Shown piece by piece: positions 1-8,050 of a stretch of 64,000 nt of DNA (the stretch's first letter is position 1; the number at the start of each line of letters is the position of its first letter). Position numbers and translations under genes: made by a program. The DNA is from Acidobacteriota bacterium (GTDB lineage: Bacteria; Acidobacteriota; Thermoanaerobaculia; UBA5066), in NCBI GenBank assembly GCA_029781975.1, contig JAKOVQ010000013.1, positions 17,791 through 81,790 of the forward strand. Direction: 5' to 3'. A model generated the notes under the pieces. That model was not told where the DNA came from. It was given only the letters and a program-made list of their open reading frames with translations, and did not search any database.

Positions 1-497
1 AGGCCGACGTCGTAGAGGCTCTCCAGCTCCCAGACGCGGTACCTCAGCTCGAAGTCCGCCTCCCTCACCTTCTCCGACATCCGGACCCAGGCCAGGATGG
101 AGGCCGCGTGCGACGTGACCGATGCGAACGCGGCCGGGTCGACCAGCGGCTCGGGCAGCAGGACGACGGCGAGGAGCTCCTCGCCCGCGGTCAGCGGGAT
201 GACGCTGGCGCGTTCCGTCCCCTCGCCGAGGAGGGCCTCGGCCACCCGGGCCCTCACCTCGGGCTGCGGCATCCGGGCCCGCCGCAGGAGCGCGGTCGCC
301 TGCGCCACCGCTGGTCCGGAGAGGGTCAGGCCCCGGGAGGCGGGACGGAGCCGGCCCGCGGGGTCGATCGCCGCTCCGCGCGACGCGCCGGCGGCGAGGA
401 GGAGGGCGTCGAGGACCTGCTCGAGGAGGCCCGGGCCGGCCGCGAACGGCTCGATCGATGCGAGGTGCCGGTGGGCACCCGGGCCGTCCGCGACCAT
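1..497 (-). CDS. GAF-like signalling protein, C-terminus beyond window (partial)
   Basis: The reading frame starts at an ATG at 497 and runs off the left edge after 165 codons without a stop. The visible part is a GAF-like alpha/beta domain (about residues 10-140: hydrophobic strands such as SVIPLTAGEELLAVVLL). It is followed by a helix with the WELESLYDVGL pattern that commonly opens a second GAF or signalling-helix segment. It begins 10 bases after the stop of the STAS gene and is the last visible member of the four-gene unit that starts at 1550. In partner-switching modules such a gene is often the SpoIIE/PP2C phosphatase that dephosphorylates the STAS protein, but no phosphatase motif lies inside the window. 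Its exact class is therefore open: phosphatase, histidine kinase or diguanylate cyclase are all possible. Confidence 0.65.
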   Translation of the reverse strand, partial: MVADGPGAHRHLASIEPFAAGPGLLEQVLDALLLAAGASRGAAIDPAGRLRPASRGLTLSGPAVAQATALLRRARMPQPEVRARVAEALLGEGTERASVIPLTAGEELLAVVLLPEPLVDPAAFASVTSHAASILAWVRMSEKVREADFELRYRVWELESLYDVG

Positions 498-507
498 GCG
501 GCCCTCC

Positions 508-870
508 CTACTCCGCTTCTCCCCGCAGCCAGGAGAGCGCCGGGTCGGGCGCCGGGAAGATCCGTGCGTACTGTGCCAGGCCCATGATCTGGAAGGTCTT
601 CTCGATCGTCGGCGTGAGGTGGCAGAAGGCGAGGCGCCCGCCCTGGTCGAGGACCTTCTCGAGGATCTCGATCAGGATCGAGATCCCGATCGAGTTCACG
701 ATCTTGGTCTTCTCGAGGTCGAGGAGGAGCCGGACGGACCCCTCGTCGAGGAGCGCGTAGGCGCGCCGGGCGATCTCCTCGCCTCCCGTGTTGTTGATGT
801 AGCCGTCCGTCCGGAGGATCGCCACGCTGGCGTCGGGCCTCTCCACCGTCACCTTGAGTGTCTCGCTCAT
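508..870 (-). CDS. STAS-domain anti-sigma factor antagonist
   Basis: A 120-residue single-domain STAS protein of the SpoIIAA/RsbV family. The core shows the strand GYINNTGGEEIA, then LLLDLEKTKIVNSIGIS. The serine in NSIG occupies the position phosphorylated by the cognate kinase in this family, where DSSG is more usual. Family role: the unphosphorylated form binds the anti-sigma ATPase and releases its target. I chose the ATG at 870 because AGGG lies 6 bases upstream. An in-frame GTG at 876 would sit on top of that ribosome site. It lies 9 bases after the HATPase gene and is almost certainly co-transcribed with it. Confidence 0.88.
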   Translation of the reverse strand: MSETLKVTVERPDASVAILRTDGYINNTGGEEIARRAYALLDEGSVRLLLDLEKTKIVNSIGISILIEILEKVLDQGGRLAFCHLTPTIEKTFQIMGLAQYARIFPAPDPALSWLRGEAE

Positions 871-879
871 CGCCACCCT

Positions 880-1320
880 TCAGCGGTACTTGCGCATGAC
901 GATCGCCGTCCCGCGCTCGCCGCTCTCGATGCGGACGTCGTCCATGAGGCTCTGGATGATCTTGATCCCCCAGCCGCGCTTCTTGGGGGACCTGAGCTTC
1001 GAGTCGATCTCCGGAGCCTCGAGCCGGGACGGATCGAACCCGTGGCCGTTGTCGGTGACGTCGACCTCCAAGAACGCGCGCTTCTCGGGCCCCTCCTCGG
1101 TCCCGATCCGAAACGCGATGCTGACCCGGTGGTCCGGGGTCCCGCTGTGCTCGAAGGCGTTGATGCACGCCTCCACGACCGCCATCTTCACCTCGTCGAT
1201 CTTGTCGCGGCCGAGCTCCATCCATTCCCCGAGCGCCGCCACCTGGGCGGTGGCGGCGATCTCCATCTCCGGGGCGACCGGGATGGTGAGGCGAACCTCT
1301 CGGGGTTCGATGGACGACAT
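880..1320 (-). CDS. Anti-sigma-type serine kinase, RsbW/SpoIIAB-like ATPase
   Basis: A 146-residue GHKL-fold ATPase. The N box (EACINAFEH, about residue 50), G1 box (DNGHGFDP, about 90) and G2 box (RGWGIKII, about 116) are all intact, and there is no histidine dimerisation domain. In this family the protein binds a sigma factor or other partner and phosphorylates the STAS antagonist, whose gene follows 9 bases downstream. No sigma factor gene is visible in the window, so the partner is unknown. It could be a sigma factor encoded elsewhere or a non-sigma target. The start ATG at 1320 precedes the conserved N-terminal strand VRLTIPVAPEM. Confidence 0.9.
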   Translation of the reverse strand: MSSIEPREVRLTIPVAPEMEIAATAQVAALGEWMELGRDKIDEVKMAVVEACINAFEHSGTPDHRVSIAFRIGTEEGPEKRAFLEVDVTDNGHGFDPSRLEAPEIDSKLRSPKKRGWGIKIIQSLMDDVRIESGERGTAIVMRKYR

Positions 1321-1340
1321 CGGCGGCGGCAGCCTCTCGC

Positions 1341-1550
1341 TCAGAGGGTCAGGAGCGCACGAAAGACCGTGAAAACGATCTCCGGCATGTTACCCGACGC
1401 GGAGAGGAGAGCGAAGGCTGCCGCCTCTGCGGCGAGAAGGGCGAGGAGCCGGACGGGAAGGTTGGCGACGTGCAGCCCGGGGGTGGCGACCGGGGCTCCC
1501 GCCAGCTCTCCTTCCTCGACATCCCGGATGGCGCGGATCGTCTCGTCCAT
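1341..1550 (-). CDS. Small hypothetical membrane protein
   Basis: A 69-residue protein of unknown function. The ATG at 1550 has a GGGAGGAG ribosome site two bases upstream. The first 30 residues are acidic and polar. The remainder has one clear hydrophobic stretch (LLALLAAEAAAFALL, about residues 36-50) and ends with hydrophobic IVFTVFRALLTL, so one or two membrane contacts are likely. It is the first gene of the unit leading into the anti-sigma kinase, 20 bases upstream. It could be a membrane anchor or input for the switch, but that is only positional inference. The coding call rests on the ribosome site, spacing and frame. Confidence 0.5.
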   Translation of the reverse strand: MDETIRAIRDVEEGELAGAPVATPGLHVANLPVRLLALLAAEAAAFALLSASGNMPEIVFTVFRALLTL

Positions 1551-1776
1551 CGGCTCCTCCCGCGACAAGTTGACGCAAGAGGCGCGCCAGAACGACCCGT
1601 CCTCGACCGATTAAGCTAACCCTTACCCACAGAGTGATTTGCAGTGTTGGCGACGGCTGAGGTCGGTGCAGGGAAAATGTGGCAAAACGGCACGACACCC
1701 TTGACCTAACGCACAAGCAAGAGTTAAATCATTTTCACACATCATTTACGCATATGTGACAATTCTTCTCTATGGG
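1551..1776. promoter_or_regulatory. AT-richer intergenic region upstream of the partner-switch operon
   Basis: This 226-base stretch is the least GC-rich sequence in the first 20 kb. It separates the convergence-free end of the regulator gene (stop at 1777) from the start at 1550, both on the minus strand. It should carry the promoter of the STAS/ATPase operon, but I cannot pick a convincing minus-strand -35/-10 pair. On the plus strand TTGACC (1702-1707) and TTAAAT (1725-1730) are separated by exactly 17 bases, a good sigma-70-like match. It would drive transcription antisense to the 3' end of the regulator gene at 1777-3264. Confidence 0.4.
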
Positions 1777-3264
1777 CTAATTTGCCACATTCTTCCGGTA
1801 GAGGGTGCGCCTGTTGATCCCCAGGATCCTTGCTGCTCTGCTCTTGTTCCCGCCCACCGAGGCGAGGACCCGGAGGATCTGCTCGCGCTCCAGCGAGGCG
1901 AGGTCCTGGCGGAGGTCTCCTCCCGTCTCTGAGGGGCCGGCGCCCCGGAGCTGGAGGTCGGCGGCCTCCACGACGCCCCCGGCGACCAGGGCCGTCGCCC
2001 CCTCGAGGAGGTTCTCGAGCTCGCGGACGTTGCCCGGGAACGGGTAGTCGAGGAGCTTGGCCACCGCGTCCCGGCTGAGGCTGAGGGGAGGGCGCCCCTC
2101 GCGCGCCGCGATGCGCGAGAGGAAGTGGCCCGCCAGCCGGGGGATGTCCTCGCGGCGCTCGCGGAGGGGGGGAAGGACGATCTCGACGACGCGGATCCGG
2201 TAGTAGAGGTCCTCGCGGAACGACCTCTCCCTGATCCGCTCGTGGAGGTCGGCGTTGGTGGCCGAGACGACGCGGACGTCGACCGGGATCCTCTGCCGGC
2301 CGCCCACCCTCTCGATCTCCCTCTCCTGAAGGACCCTCAGGAGCTTGGCCTGGATCGCCAGGGGGGCGTCGGCGATCTCGTCGAGGAAGATGGTCCCGCC
2401 GTGCGCCAGCTCGAACTTCCCCGGGCGGGCGTCGACTCCGGTCGCGACGCCCCGTTCGATGCCGAAGAGCTCCGACTCGAGGAGGCTTTCCGGGACGGCG
2501 GCGCAGTTCAGGGCGAGGAAGGGCGCCGACCGCCGCGGCGAGCCCGCGTGGAGGAGCTTCGCGACGAGCTCCTTGCCCGTCCCGCTCTCCCCGCGGATCA
2601 GGACCCCTACCCGGGAGGAGGCGGCGCGGACGACCATCTCCTTGACCCGCCGCATGGGGGGCGAGTCCCCGACCAGGATCTCGTCGACCTTGAGGGTCCC
2701 CTTGAGGGCCTGGTTCTCCTCCCGGAGGCGGTCGACGTCGGCCTCGAGGGCGCGGACGTGCCTCAGGGCGTCCAGGGCCGGCGCGGCGAGGGCTGCCAGG
2801 GAGCCGAGGAAGCGCCGGTCCTCCTCGTCGAACGTCGCCAGACCTCCACGCGCTTCCCGGTCGAGGACGAGGAGGACGCCGAGGACGCGGTCCCTGGCAA
2901 CGAGCGCCGCCCCGGCGACGCTGTCCGCGGTCGAGGAGAGGACGCTCTCGGGGGAGCGGGAGATCGGTGTCCGGGCCCGGCAGACGTCGAGCACGAACGG
3001 GTCCGACGCCACGTCGAGGGCGGAAGGCGGGCTCGCGAAGCCAACGGTGGCCATGGCCCCCGGCGCGTCGGGCTCCTCGAACCGGACGGCGAGGCCTCGG
3101 GCGGCATCCAGGACGCCGACCGCCCGCGCCAGGGCGTCTTCCAGGATCTCCTGCTCGCCGCGGGAGCCGTTGAGGGTCCGGCTCAGGTCGTAGAGCGCCT
3201 CGAGGCGCAGGACCTTCTTCTTCAGGCCGAACGACTCGGCGGAGCGGGGGTCGACGAGGGCCAC
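1777..3264 (-). CDS. GAF / AAA+ / Fis-type transcriptional regulator with altered GAFTGA loop
   Basis: A 495-residue enhancer-binding-protein architecture. It has a GAF-type sensor (about residues 25-170), a coiled linker, an AAA+ domain (about 195-425) and a Fis-type helix-turn-helix (SRAARILGINRRTLYRK) at the very C-terminus. Walker A (GESGTGKE), Walker B (FLDEIAD) and the arginine-rich sensor II region (GNVRELENLLE) are intact. The GAFTGA loop that contacts sigma-54 reads GVATGV, so true sigma-54 activation is doubtful, although other family members with this variant exist. The protein ends only a few residues after the recognition helix. GTG start at 3264 with GGGAGG upstream. The TPR gene ends 13 bases before it. 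Confidence 0.85.
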   Translation of the reverse strand: MALVDPRSAESFGLKKKVLRLEALYDLSRTLNGSRGEQEILEDALARAVGVLDAARGLAVRFEEPDAPGAMATVGFASPPSALDVASDPFVLDVCRARTPISRSPESVLSSTADSVAGAALVARDRVLGVLLVLDREARGGLATFDEEDRRFLGSLAALAAPALDALRHVRALEADVDRLREENQALKGTLKVDEILVGDSPPMRRVKEMVVRAASSRVGVLIRGESGTGKELVAKLLHAGSPRRSAPFLALNCAAVPESLLESELFGIERGVATGVDARPGKFELAHGGTIFLDEIADAPLAIQAKLLRVLQEREIERVGGRQRIPVDVRVVSATNADLHERIRERSFREDLYYRIRVVEIVLPPLRERREDIPRLAGHFLSRIAAREGRPPLSLSRDAVAKLLDYPFPGNVRELENLLEGATALVAGGVVEAADLQLRGAGPSETGGDLRQDLASLEREQILRVLASVGGNKSRAARILGINRRTLYRKNVAN

Positions 3265-3277
3265 CCGACCTCCCGGG

Positions 3278-4681
3278 TCAGTTCCGAGCGACGGAGGCCC
3301 CGTCCCCCTCCCGCCCGACCGAGGCGAGGAGGTCGACGGCGGGCTGGAACCGCGGGTTGACCTTCAGGATCGGCGCGAGGACCTGACGCTCCTCGTCGAA
3401 CCTGCCGAGCTTCGAAAGGACCTTCGCCAGCGCGATCCGATCGCGGTTCGGGTAGTAGCCCTGCTCCATCCCGCGCTTCGCCCGTGCGTCGATGACCGCG
3501 CGGAGGATCTTCGCCGCGGATTCGAGGTCACCCGTCTGCCAGTCGATGACGGCCCGGACGAGGGTCCGCGCCTCCCCCGAGTCGTCCCCCTTGCCGCCCG
3601 GCGGCGCGGGCTCCTCGGGGGCCGCGGCCAGCTCGGTCTCGGCCTCCGGGACGCGGCCGACGACGGCCAGGAGGAGGGCCCGGTTGAGGGCCACCGCGGT
3701 GCTCAGCTTCTTCCGCAGCTCGGGGTCGACGGCCGGGAGGGTGGCGACGAGCCGATCGAACTCCGCCACCGCCTCCCCGGGCTCGCCCCCGTCCGCCAGC
3801 GCCAGCCCGGCCGAGAAGGCGAACTGGATCCGGTCGCCGAGCGCCTCGGTCATCTGCGCGGCGCGGGCGAACTGCTCCGAGGCCTCCCTGTAGCGCCCCT
3901 GGGAGTAGAAGGTCGTCCCCAGGTGCCCCACCGACGGGAAGAAGTCGGGCTTGATCTCGAGCGCCTTCTTCAGGCTCGCCTCGGCCTCCCCGTACCGCCC
4001 GCGGCTGGTGTAGAGCTCCCCGAGCGAGTCGTAGGGATTGGCCTGGTCCGGGGCGAGGTAGCGATAGCGCTTGAAGTTGTCCTCGGCCTTGACGGCGTCG
4101 CCCCGCTGCATCCAGAAGTAGCCCAGCATGTTGTAGGCCGAAGCGAAGTTCGGGTCGATGCGGAGGAGCCGCTCGTACTCGCGGACCGCCTCGTCCTGCT
4201 TCCCCTGCCAGAGGAGCATCGAGCCGCGGCGGTGGATCCCCTCGGGATCCTGCGGGAACCGCTTGACGTAGTCGTCGAGGAGGGCCGCGACCCGAGCGCG
4301 GTCGTGGGCCACCAGGTCGGCCTTGTAGATCTCGGCCAGCGCCTTCTCCCGATCCGTCAGCCCGTCGAGCCTCTGCGTGGCGCAGGTGACGAGGGAGCGC
4401 GCCCGCTCCGGATCCCTCCCGGAGAGGAGGGCCGCGAGCCGGAGCGAGGCCATGACGAAGTGGGGGTCCTGGGCGAGGGCCGCGGCGTAGGCCGAGATCG
4501 CCTCCCGCGGGTACATCTTCCGCTCGTTCTCGACCCCGAGCCGGTAGAGCCGGTAGGCCTCGGCCGAGGAGGTCGTCACGTCGCGCCCGGTGCGGAGGAG
4601 GAAGGCGGCCGCGGTCCCCGCGGCGACGAGACCGACGAGGAGCGCGACGTAGACGACCTTCAGGGCGGCGTTCTTCCTCAA
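3278..4681 (-). CDS. Membrane-anchored TPR-repeat protein
   Basis: A 467-residue protein with one N-terminal membrane segment (about residues 8-29) followed by at least six TPR-like helical pairs (for example AYNMLGYFWMQRGDAVKAE, then PYDSLGELYTSRGRYGEAE). TPR arrays are scaffolds for protein-protein contacts. No enzymatic motif is visible. The start is a TTG at 4681 with GGAG 8 bases upstream, and no downstream start would retain the membrane segment. It lies between a PDZ/SpoIIE phosphatase (42 bases upstream) and a GAF-AAA+ regulator (13 bases downstream), so it is plausibly an adaptor in the same signalling unit. A TATAGT -10-like hexamer overlaps the preceding stop codon. Confidence 0.82.
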   Translation of the reverse strand: MRKNAALKVVYVALLVGLVAAGTAAAFLLRTGRDVTTSSAEAYRLYRLGVENERKMYPREAISAYAAALAQDPHFVMASLRLAALLSGRDPERARSLVTCATQRLDGLTDREKALAEIYKADLVAHDRARVAALLDDYVKRFPQDPEGIHRRGSMLLWQGKQDEAVREYERLLRIDPNFASAYNMLGYFWMQRGDAVKAEDNFKRYRYLAPDQANPYDSLGELYTSRGRYGEAEASLKKALEIKPDFFPSVGHLGTTFYSQGRYREASEQFARAAQMTEALGDRIQFAFSAGLALADGGEPGEAVAEFDRLVATLPAVDPELRKKLSTAVALNRALLLAVVGRVPEAETELAAAPEEPAPPGGKGDDSGEARTLVRAVIDWQTGDLESAAKILRAVIDARAKRGMEQGYYPNRDRIALAKVLSKLGRFDEERQVLAPILKVNPRFQPAVDLLASVGREGDGASVARN

Positions 4682-4722
4682 CCGGCAGGCTCCAGAGAGG
4701 GGACCCGGGTCCCCTCCTTCCG

Positions 4723-4728
4723 ACTATA
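4723..4728 (-). promoter_or_regulatory. Candidate -10 element for the TPR gene
   Basis: TATAGT on the minus strand overlaps the stop codon of the phosphatase gene and lies 41 bases upstream of the TTG start at 4681. The 5' leader would contain a perfect 16-base palindrome (ggggacccgggtcccc). No -35 match is seen at 17 or 18 bases. Confidence 0.3.
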
Positions 4729-7309
4729 CGCGGCGCGGGGGCGCCGGGTTCTCCCCGACGACGCGCATCAGGACGAAGGTCTGGTCGTCCGACTGCTCGG
4801 CTCCGTAGGTGAACTGCCTGATGTCCTCCAGGAGCTCGTCCGCGAGCTCTCCCAGGGGGGCTTCCGCGTGCCTCACGAGGGAAGCCTTGAGGCGCTCGTC
4901 CCCGAAGAAGTCCTGCTCCACCGACATCGCCTCGTTGAGGCCGTCGGTGTAGAAGAGGAGGAGGTCGCCCCTCCGGAGGAAGAGCGTCCTCGAATCGTAC
5001 GAGGTGTCCTTCAGCGCGCCGAGCGGCAGCCGGTTCTCGGGCGCCGGGACCTCGGAGGCCTCCGCGGCCCCGGCCCGGACCAGGAGAGGGGTCGGCTGCC
5101 CTCCCATCGAGTAATGAAGGGTCAGCGCGTCGGGGTCGAGGAGGAAGTAGCCGAGGGAGACGAACATCCGGCGCTTGATCTCGTAGATGCGCCGGTTCGA
5201 CTCCCGGAAGACCGTGGCCGGGTCGGGATCGGCCATCGCCTTGGCGTAGACGATCTCCTTGGCGGCGACCATCAGGAGCGACGCGGGGATCGACTTGCCC
5301 GAGACGTCCCCGACGACGAGGGCCAGGCGGCCGGTCCCGCTTCCGTCCACGTGGAGGAAGTCGTAGAAGTCGCCCCCCACGACCTTCGCCGGCCGGCTGA
5401 CGCCGAGGAGCTCGATGCCCGGGATCCGGGGGAGCTCCCGGGGAAAGAGGCTGACCTGGATGTCCCGGGCGATCTCGAGGTCGCGTTCCACCTCGGCCCG
5501 GCGCGTCAGCTGCTCGTGGAGCGCCGCTGCCTCGAGCCCGAGCGCCCCCTGGTTTGCGATCGTCGTCAGGTGGTCGAGGTCCTCCCGGCTGAGCTCCGCC
5601 TCCGACAGCTTCCCCCCCACGGCCAGGAGGCCCAAGAGGCGGCCCCGTGTCGCGACCGGGACCAGGAGCTTCGTCCCTCGCTGCCGCTGGGTGGCGAGGA
5701 ACTCGCGGGAGACGGCGTCGAGCGTCCAGACGTCGAGGTCCGCGAGGGGGACCGGCTGGCCGCGCTCGATGACGAGCCGCGCGAGGCTCGCCCCGACCGG
5801 GAGCGCGACCGGCGAGCCGCCCCCCCGGGAGGGGACGAGGGAGCCGTCCTCGGACCGCGGGGTCAGGAGGTCGACGCGGGAGAGGCGGAGGAGCTCCGAC
5901 GTCCGAGACGTCAGGAGGGCCTCCAGCTTGGGCCTCTCCAGCTGAGAGACGAGGTCCCGGCTCATGTCGAGGAGCGCCTTCTGGAAGTCGCCCCGGTCGC
6001 GGAAGAAGAGCCTGTCGACCGTCCCCTGCATCCGGCGCCGAAGCGGGTCGAACAGGAGGACGACGAGGAGGCCGAAGGAGAGCGCGATCAGGGGCGAGGA
6101 GAGGGGCGCCCGGGCCGAGACGACGGCGTTCCCCAGGACGACGGCCAGGGCGTAGAGCCCGGTCACCACGGCCGTCAGGAGGCCGTAGACGATGGAGCGC
6201 GAGACGATGACGCGGACCTCGAACAGCCGGTACCTGACGATGGCGTACGCGAACGTGAGCGGGACGAGACCCATCGGGACGACGCCCCAGGCGAGGTACC
6301 TCTCGTTCCGGAAGAGCGCCGGGAAGTAGACCGCGAAGAGGACGAACGGCACGGTCCCCCCCAGCGTCCCGAGGAGGAGCGCGAGGACCGGACGCCTCAC
6401 GTTTCGGTCCTCCGCCGTCCACCAGGAGTGCGCCAGGGCGAGGAGCCCCAGGACGAGGTAGTCGGCCAGGAGGATCCAGTTCGCGCGCGGCGCGCCGTAG
6501 ACGAGGCCGGTGCGGTCCTTCGAGGCGGTGAGCGCCGTCATCTGGATGACGTAGAAGACCGGCGGGAGGGTGTAGAGGAGGACGAAGAGGAGGGGCGAAC
6601 CGTTCAGGAACCTCTGCAGGAGGACGAGCGGCCGCGCCGGCGGCTCCTCGCCGGGCCGCGGGTCGGCGAAGCGGAAGACCTTCGGGGCCGGGAAGAGGAG
6701 GAAGAAGTGGAGGAAGACGGCGGGGAGGAGGAAGAGGGCGAGAGCCCCCGCCACCTGGACGAAGTAGTCGATCCAGTAGTAGCTCGAGGGCCGGAGCCGG
6801 CAGACGAAGAGGAGCATGAAGAGGACGCAGAGGAGGAAGAAGACCTCCACCGCCGCGTCGCCCGACCGCCGCGAGTAGACGAACGCCCCCAGCGCGAGGA
6901 AGAGGAAGCCGAGGAGGGCGTAGGTGAGGTAGGCGAACGTCCCGAGCCGCGTGGGGCTCAGGACGACGTCCGTCTCGAAGACGTCGTCGCCGCGACGGAC
7001 GAGGTAGCGGACCGGCTCCCCCACGTTGTGCTGGCGGAGCTCCGCGGGGGCCTCCACCGGCGAGTTGAGCATCCGGTGGCCGATCCCGAGGATCGTGTCC
7101 CCCACCCGGAGCCCGGCCCGGTCGGCGGGCCCTCCGGGGACGAGGTCGCGGACCGCGATCCCGCCCGAGGAGTACGGATCGGGGACGACCCCGTCATACG
7201 GCCGCGGGATGAACATGTCCACGACGGACATCCCCGCGATCAGGACCCCCAGGATCCCGACGGCGAGGATCAGCCCCCGGCGCGCCTTCGGTGAGAGCTC
7301 CCGCGTCAC
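4724..7309 (-). CDS. PDZ - multi-TM - GAF - SpoIIE-type PP2C phosphatase
   Basis: An 861-residue membrane protein phosphatase. Order of parts: TM1 (about residues 12-32), an extracytoplasmic PDZ domain (about 45-118, with GGPADRAGLRVGDTILGI), a block of seven or so membrane helices (about 122-400), a GAF-like domain (about 455-600) and a C-terminal SpoIIE PP2C domain (about 610-855). The phosphatase metal motifs are visible (GGDFYDF, LVVGDVSGKS, LLFYTDG, SDDQTFVL). Family role: dephosphorylation of a phospho-STAS protein in partner switching. The STAS/ATPase pair at 508-1320 is a candidate target. Start: the frame continues upstream antisense to tmk, so I take the GTG at 7309, preceded by GAGGAG. 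The exact start is uncertain by a few codons. Confidence 0.87.
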   Translation of the reverse strand: MTRELSPKARRGLILAVGILGVLIAGMSVVDMFIPRPYDGVVPDPYSSGGIAVRDLVPGGPADRAGLRVGDTILGIGHRMLNSPVEAPAELRQHNVGEPVRYLVRRGDDVFETDVVLSPTRLGTFAYLTYALLGFLFLALGAFVYSRRSGDAAVEVFFLLCVLFMLLFVCRLRPSSYYWIDYFVQVAGALALFLLPAVFLHFFLLFPAPKVFRFADPRPGEEPPARPLVLLQRFLNGSPLLFVLLYTLPPVFYVIQMTALTASKDRTGLVYGAPRANWILLADYLVLGLLALAHSWWTAEDRNVRRPVLALLLGTLGGTVPFVLFAVYFPALFRNERYLAWGVVPMGLVPLTFAYAIVRYRLFEVRVIVSRSIVYGLLTAVVTGLYALAVVLGNAVVSARAPLSSPLIALSFGLLVVLLFDPLRRRMQGTVDRLFFRDRGDFQKALLDMSRDLVSQLERPKLEALLTSRTSELLRLSRVDLLTPRSEDGSLVPSRGGGSPVALPVGASLARLVIERGQPVPLADLDVWTLDAVSREFLATQRQRGTKLLVPVATRGRLLGLLAVGGKLSEAELSREDLDHLTTIANQGALGLEAAALHEQLTRRAEVERDLEIARDIQVSLFPRELPRIPGIELLGVSRPAKVVGGDFYDFLHVDGSGTGRLALVVGDVSGKSIPASLLMVAAKEIVYAKAMADPDPATVFRESNRRIYEIKRRMFVSLGYFLLDPDALTLHYSMGGQPTPLLVRAGAAEASEVPAPENRLPLGALKDTSYDSRTLFLRRGDLLLFYTDGLNEAMSVEQDFFGDERLKASLVRHAEAPLGELADELLEDIRQFTYGAEQSDDQTFVLMRVVGENPAPPRRV

Positions 7310-7364
7310 CCGCTCCTCGTCGGGGCCGACCGGACCCGGCAGCCCCCTGATCCTCGCATTCTCC

Positions 7365-7370
7365 AGTATA
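7365..7370 (-). promoter_or_regulatory. Candidate -10 element in the divergent tmk / phosphatase spacer
   Basis: The minus strand reads TATACT (5 of 6 to TATAAT) about 55 bases upstream of the GTG at 7309. The core gtatac is palindromic, so a weaker TATACG also faces tmk (ATG at 7403). The -35 position (17-base spacing) reads GACCTC, a poor match. Confidence 0.4.
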
Positions 7371-7402
7371 CGGGCGGCCGCCCCGGCGAGGTCCGGACGT
7401 GC

Positions 7403-8050
7403 ATGCGAGAATCGCGCCCCGTGTCGCGGCGCGGACTCTTCCTGACGTTCGAAGGGATCGAGGGCTCGGGCAAGACGACCCAGCTCCGCCGCCTCGCGCG
7501 GACGCTCCGCCGCCTCGGCCTGCCCCTCCTCGTCACGCGCCAGCCCGGCGGGACGGCCGTCGGCCGGCGGCTCCGCCGCCTCCTCCTCGCCCCGGGCGCG
7601 CCGATCGACCCCCGGACGGAGCTCCTCCTGATGTTCGCGGACAGGAGGCAGCACCTGACCGAGACGATCGAGCCGGCGCTCGCCGCCGGGGTCCACGTCC
7701 TGTGCGATCGCTACACCGACGCCTCCCGGGCCTACCAGGGGGCGGGACGCCGGCTCGGCGTCGCGACGGTGGACCTCCTCCACGACACGTTCTGCAGGCG
7801 CGCCCCCGACCGGACCTACCTCTTCGACTGCCCCGTCCCGACCGCCCTGGCGCGGATCGGCAGGCGGAAGGAGGGGCCGGACCGGATCGAGAGCGAGCGG
7901 GCCGCGTTCCACCGCCGCGTCCGGCGGGCCTACCTCGACGGGGCGGCCGCCGAGCCGGAGCGGATCCTCGTCGTCGACGCCGCGCGGCCCGAGCGCGAGG
8001 TCGCCGAGGAGGTGCTGGCCGACGCGAGGCGCCTCCTGGCCCTCTCATGA
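7403..8050 (+). CDS. tmk: Thymidylate kinase (dTMP kinase)
   Basis: 215 residues, the usual length. It phosphorylates dTMP to dTDP in the cytoplasm for DNA synthesis. The P-loop EGIEGSGKTTQ (about residue 17), the DRYTDASRAYQG motif (about 108-119) and a basic LID segment (RRKEGPDRIES, about 153-163) are all present. The ATG at 7403 is used. A GTG nine codons upstream of the P-loop strand would also leave a complete enzyme. The stop overlaps the start of the next gene (ATGA), the common tmk-holB arrangement. It is transcribed divergently from the PDZ phosphatase. Confidence 0.96.
   Translation: MRESRPVSRRGLFLTFEGIEGSGKTTQLRRLARTLRRLGLPLLVTRQPGGTAVGRRLRRLLLAPGAPIDPRTELLLMFADRRQHLTETIEPALAAGVHVLCDRYTDASRAYQGAGRRLGVATVDLLHDTFCRRAPDRTYLFDCPVPTALARIGRRKEGPDRIESERAAFHRRVRRAYLDGAAAEPERILVVDAARPEREVAEEVLADARRLLALS

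Noticed and set aside
1691..1710. ggcacgacacccttgac as a sigma-54 promoter
   Set aside because: The GG and the expected GC position do not fit: the base pair 10 bases after GG is TT, not GC.
3923..7294. 1123-residue plus-strand reading frame
   Set aside because: It is antisense to the phosphatase and TPR genes and consists of Arg/Glu/Asp/Pro-rich low-complexity sequence, the usual shadow of GC-biased codons. No start signal or domain.
7310..7912. N-terminal extension of the PDZ phosphatase frame
   Set aside because: It is antisense to tmk and is low-complexity. The membrane segment and PDZ start just after the GTG at 7309.
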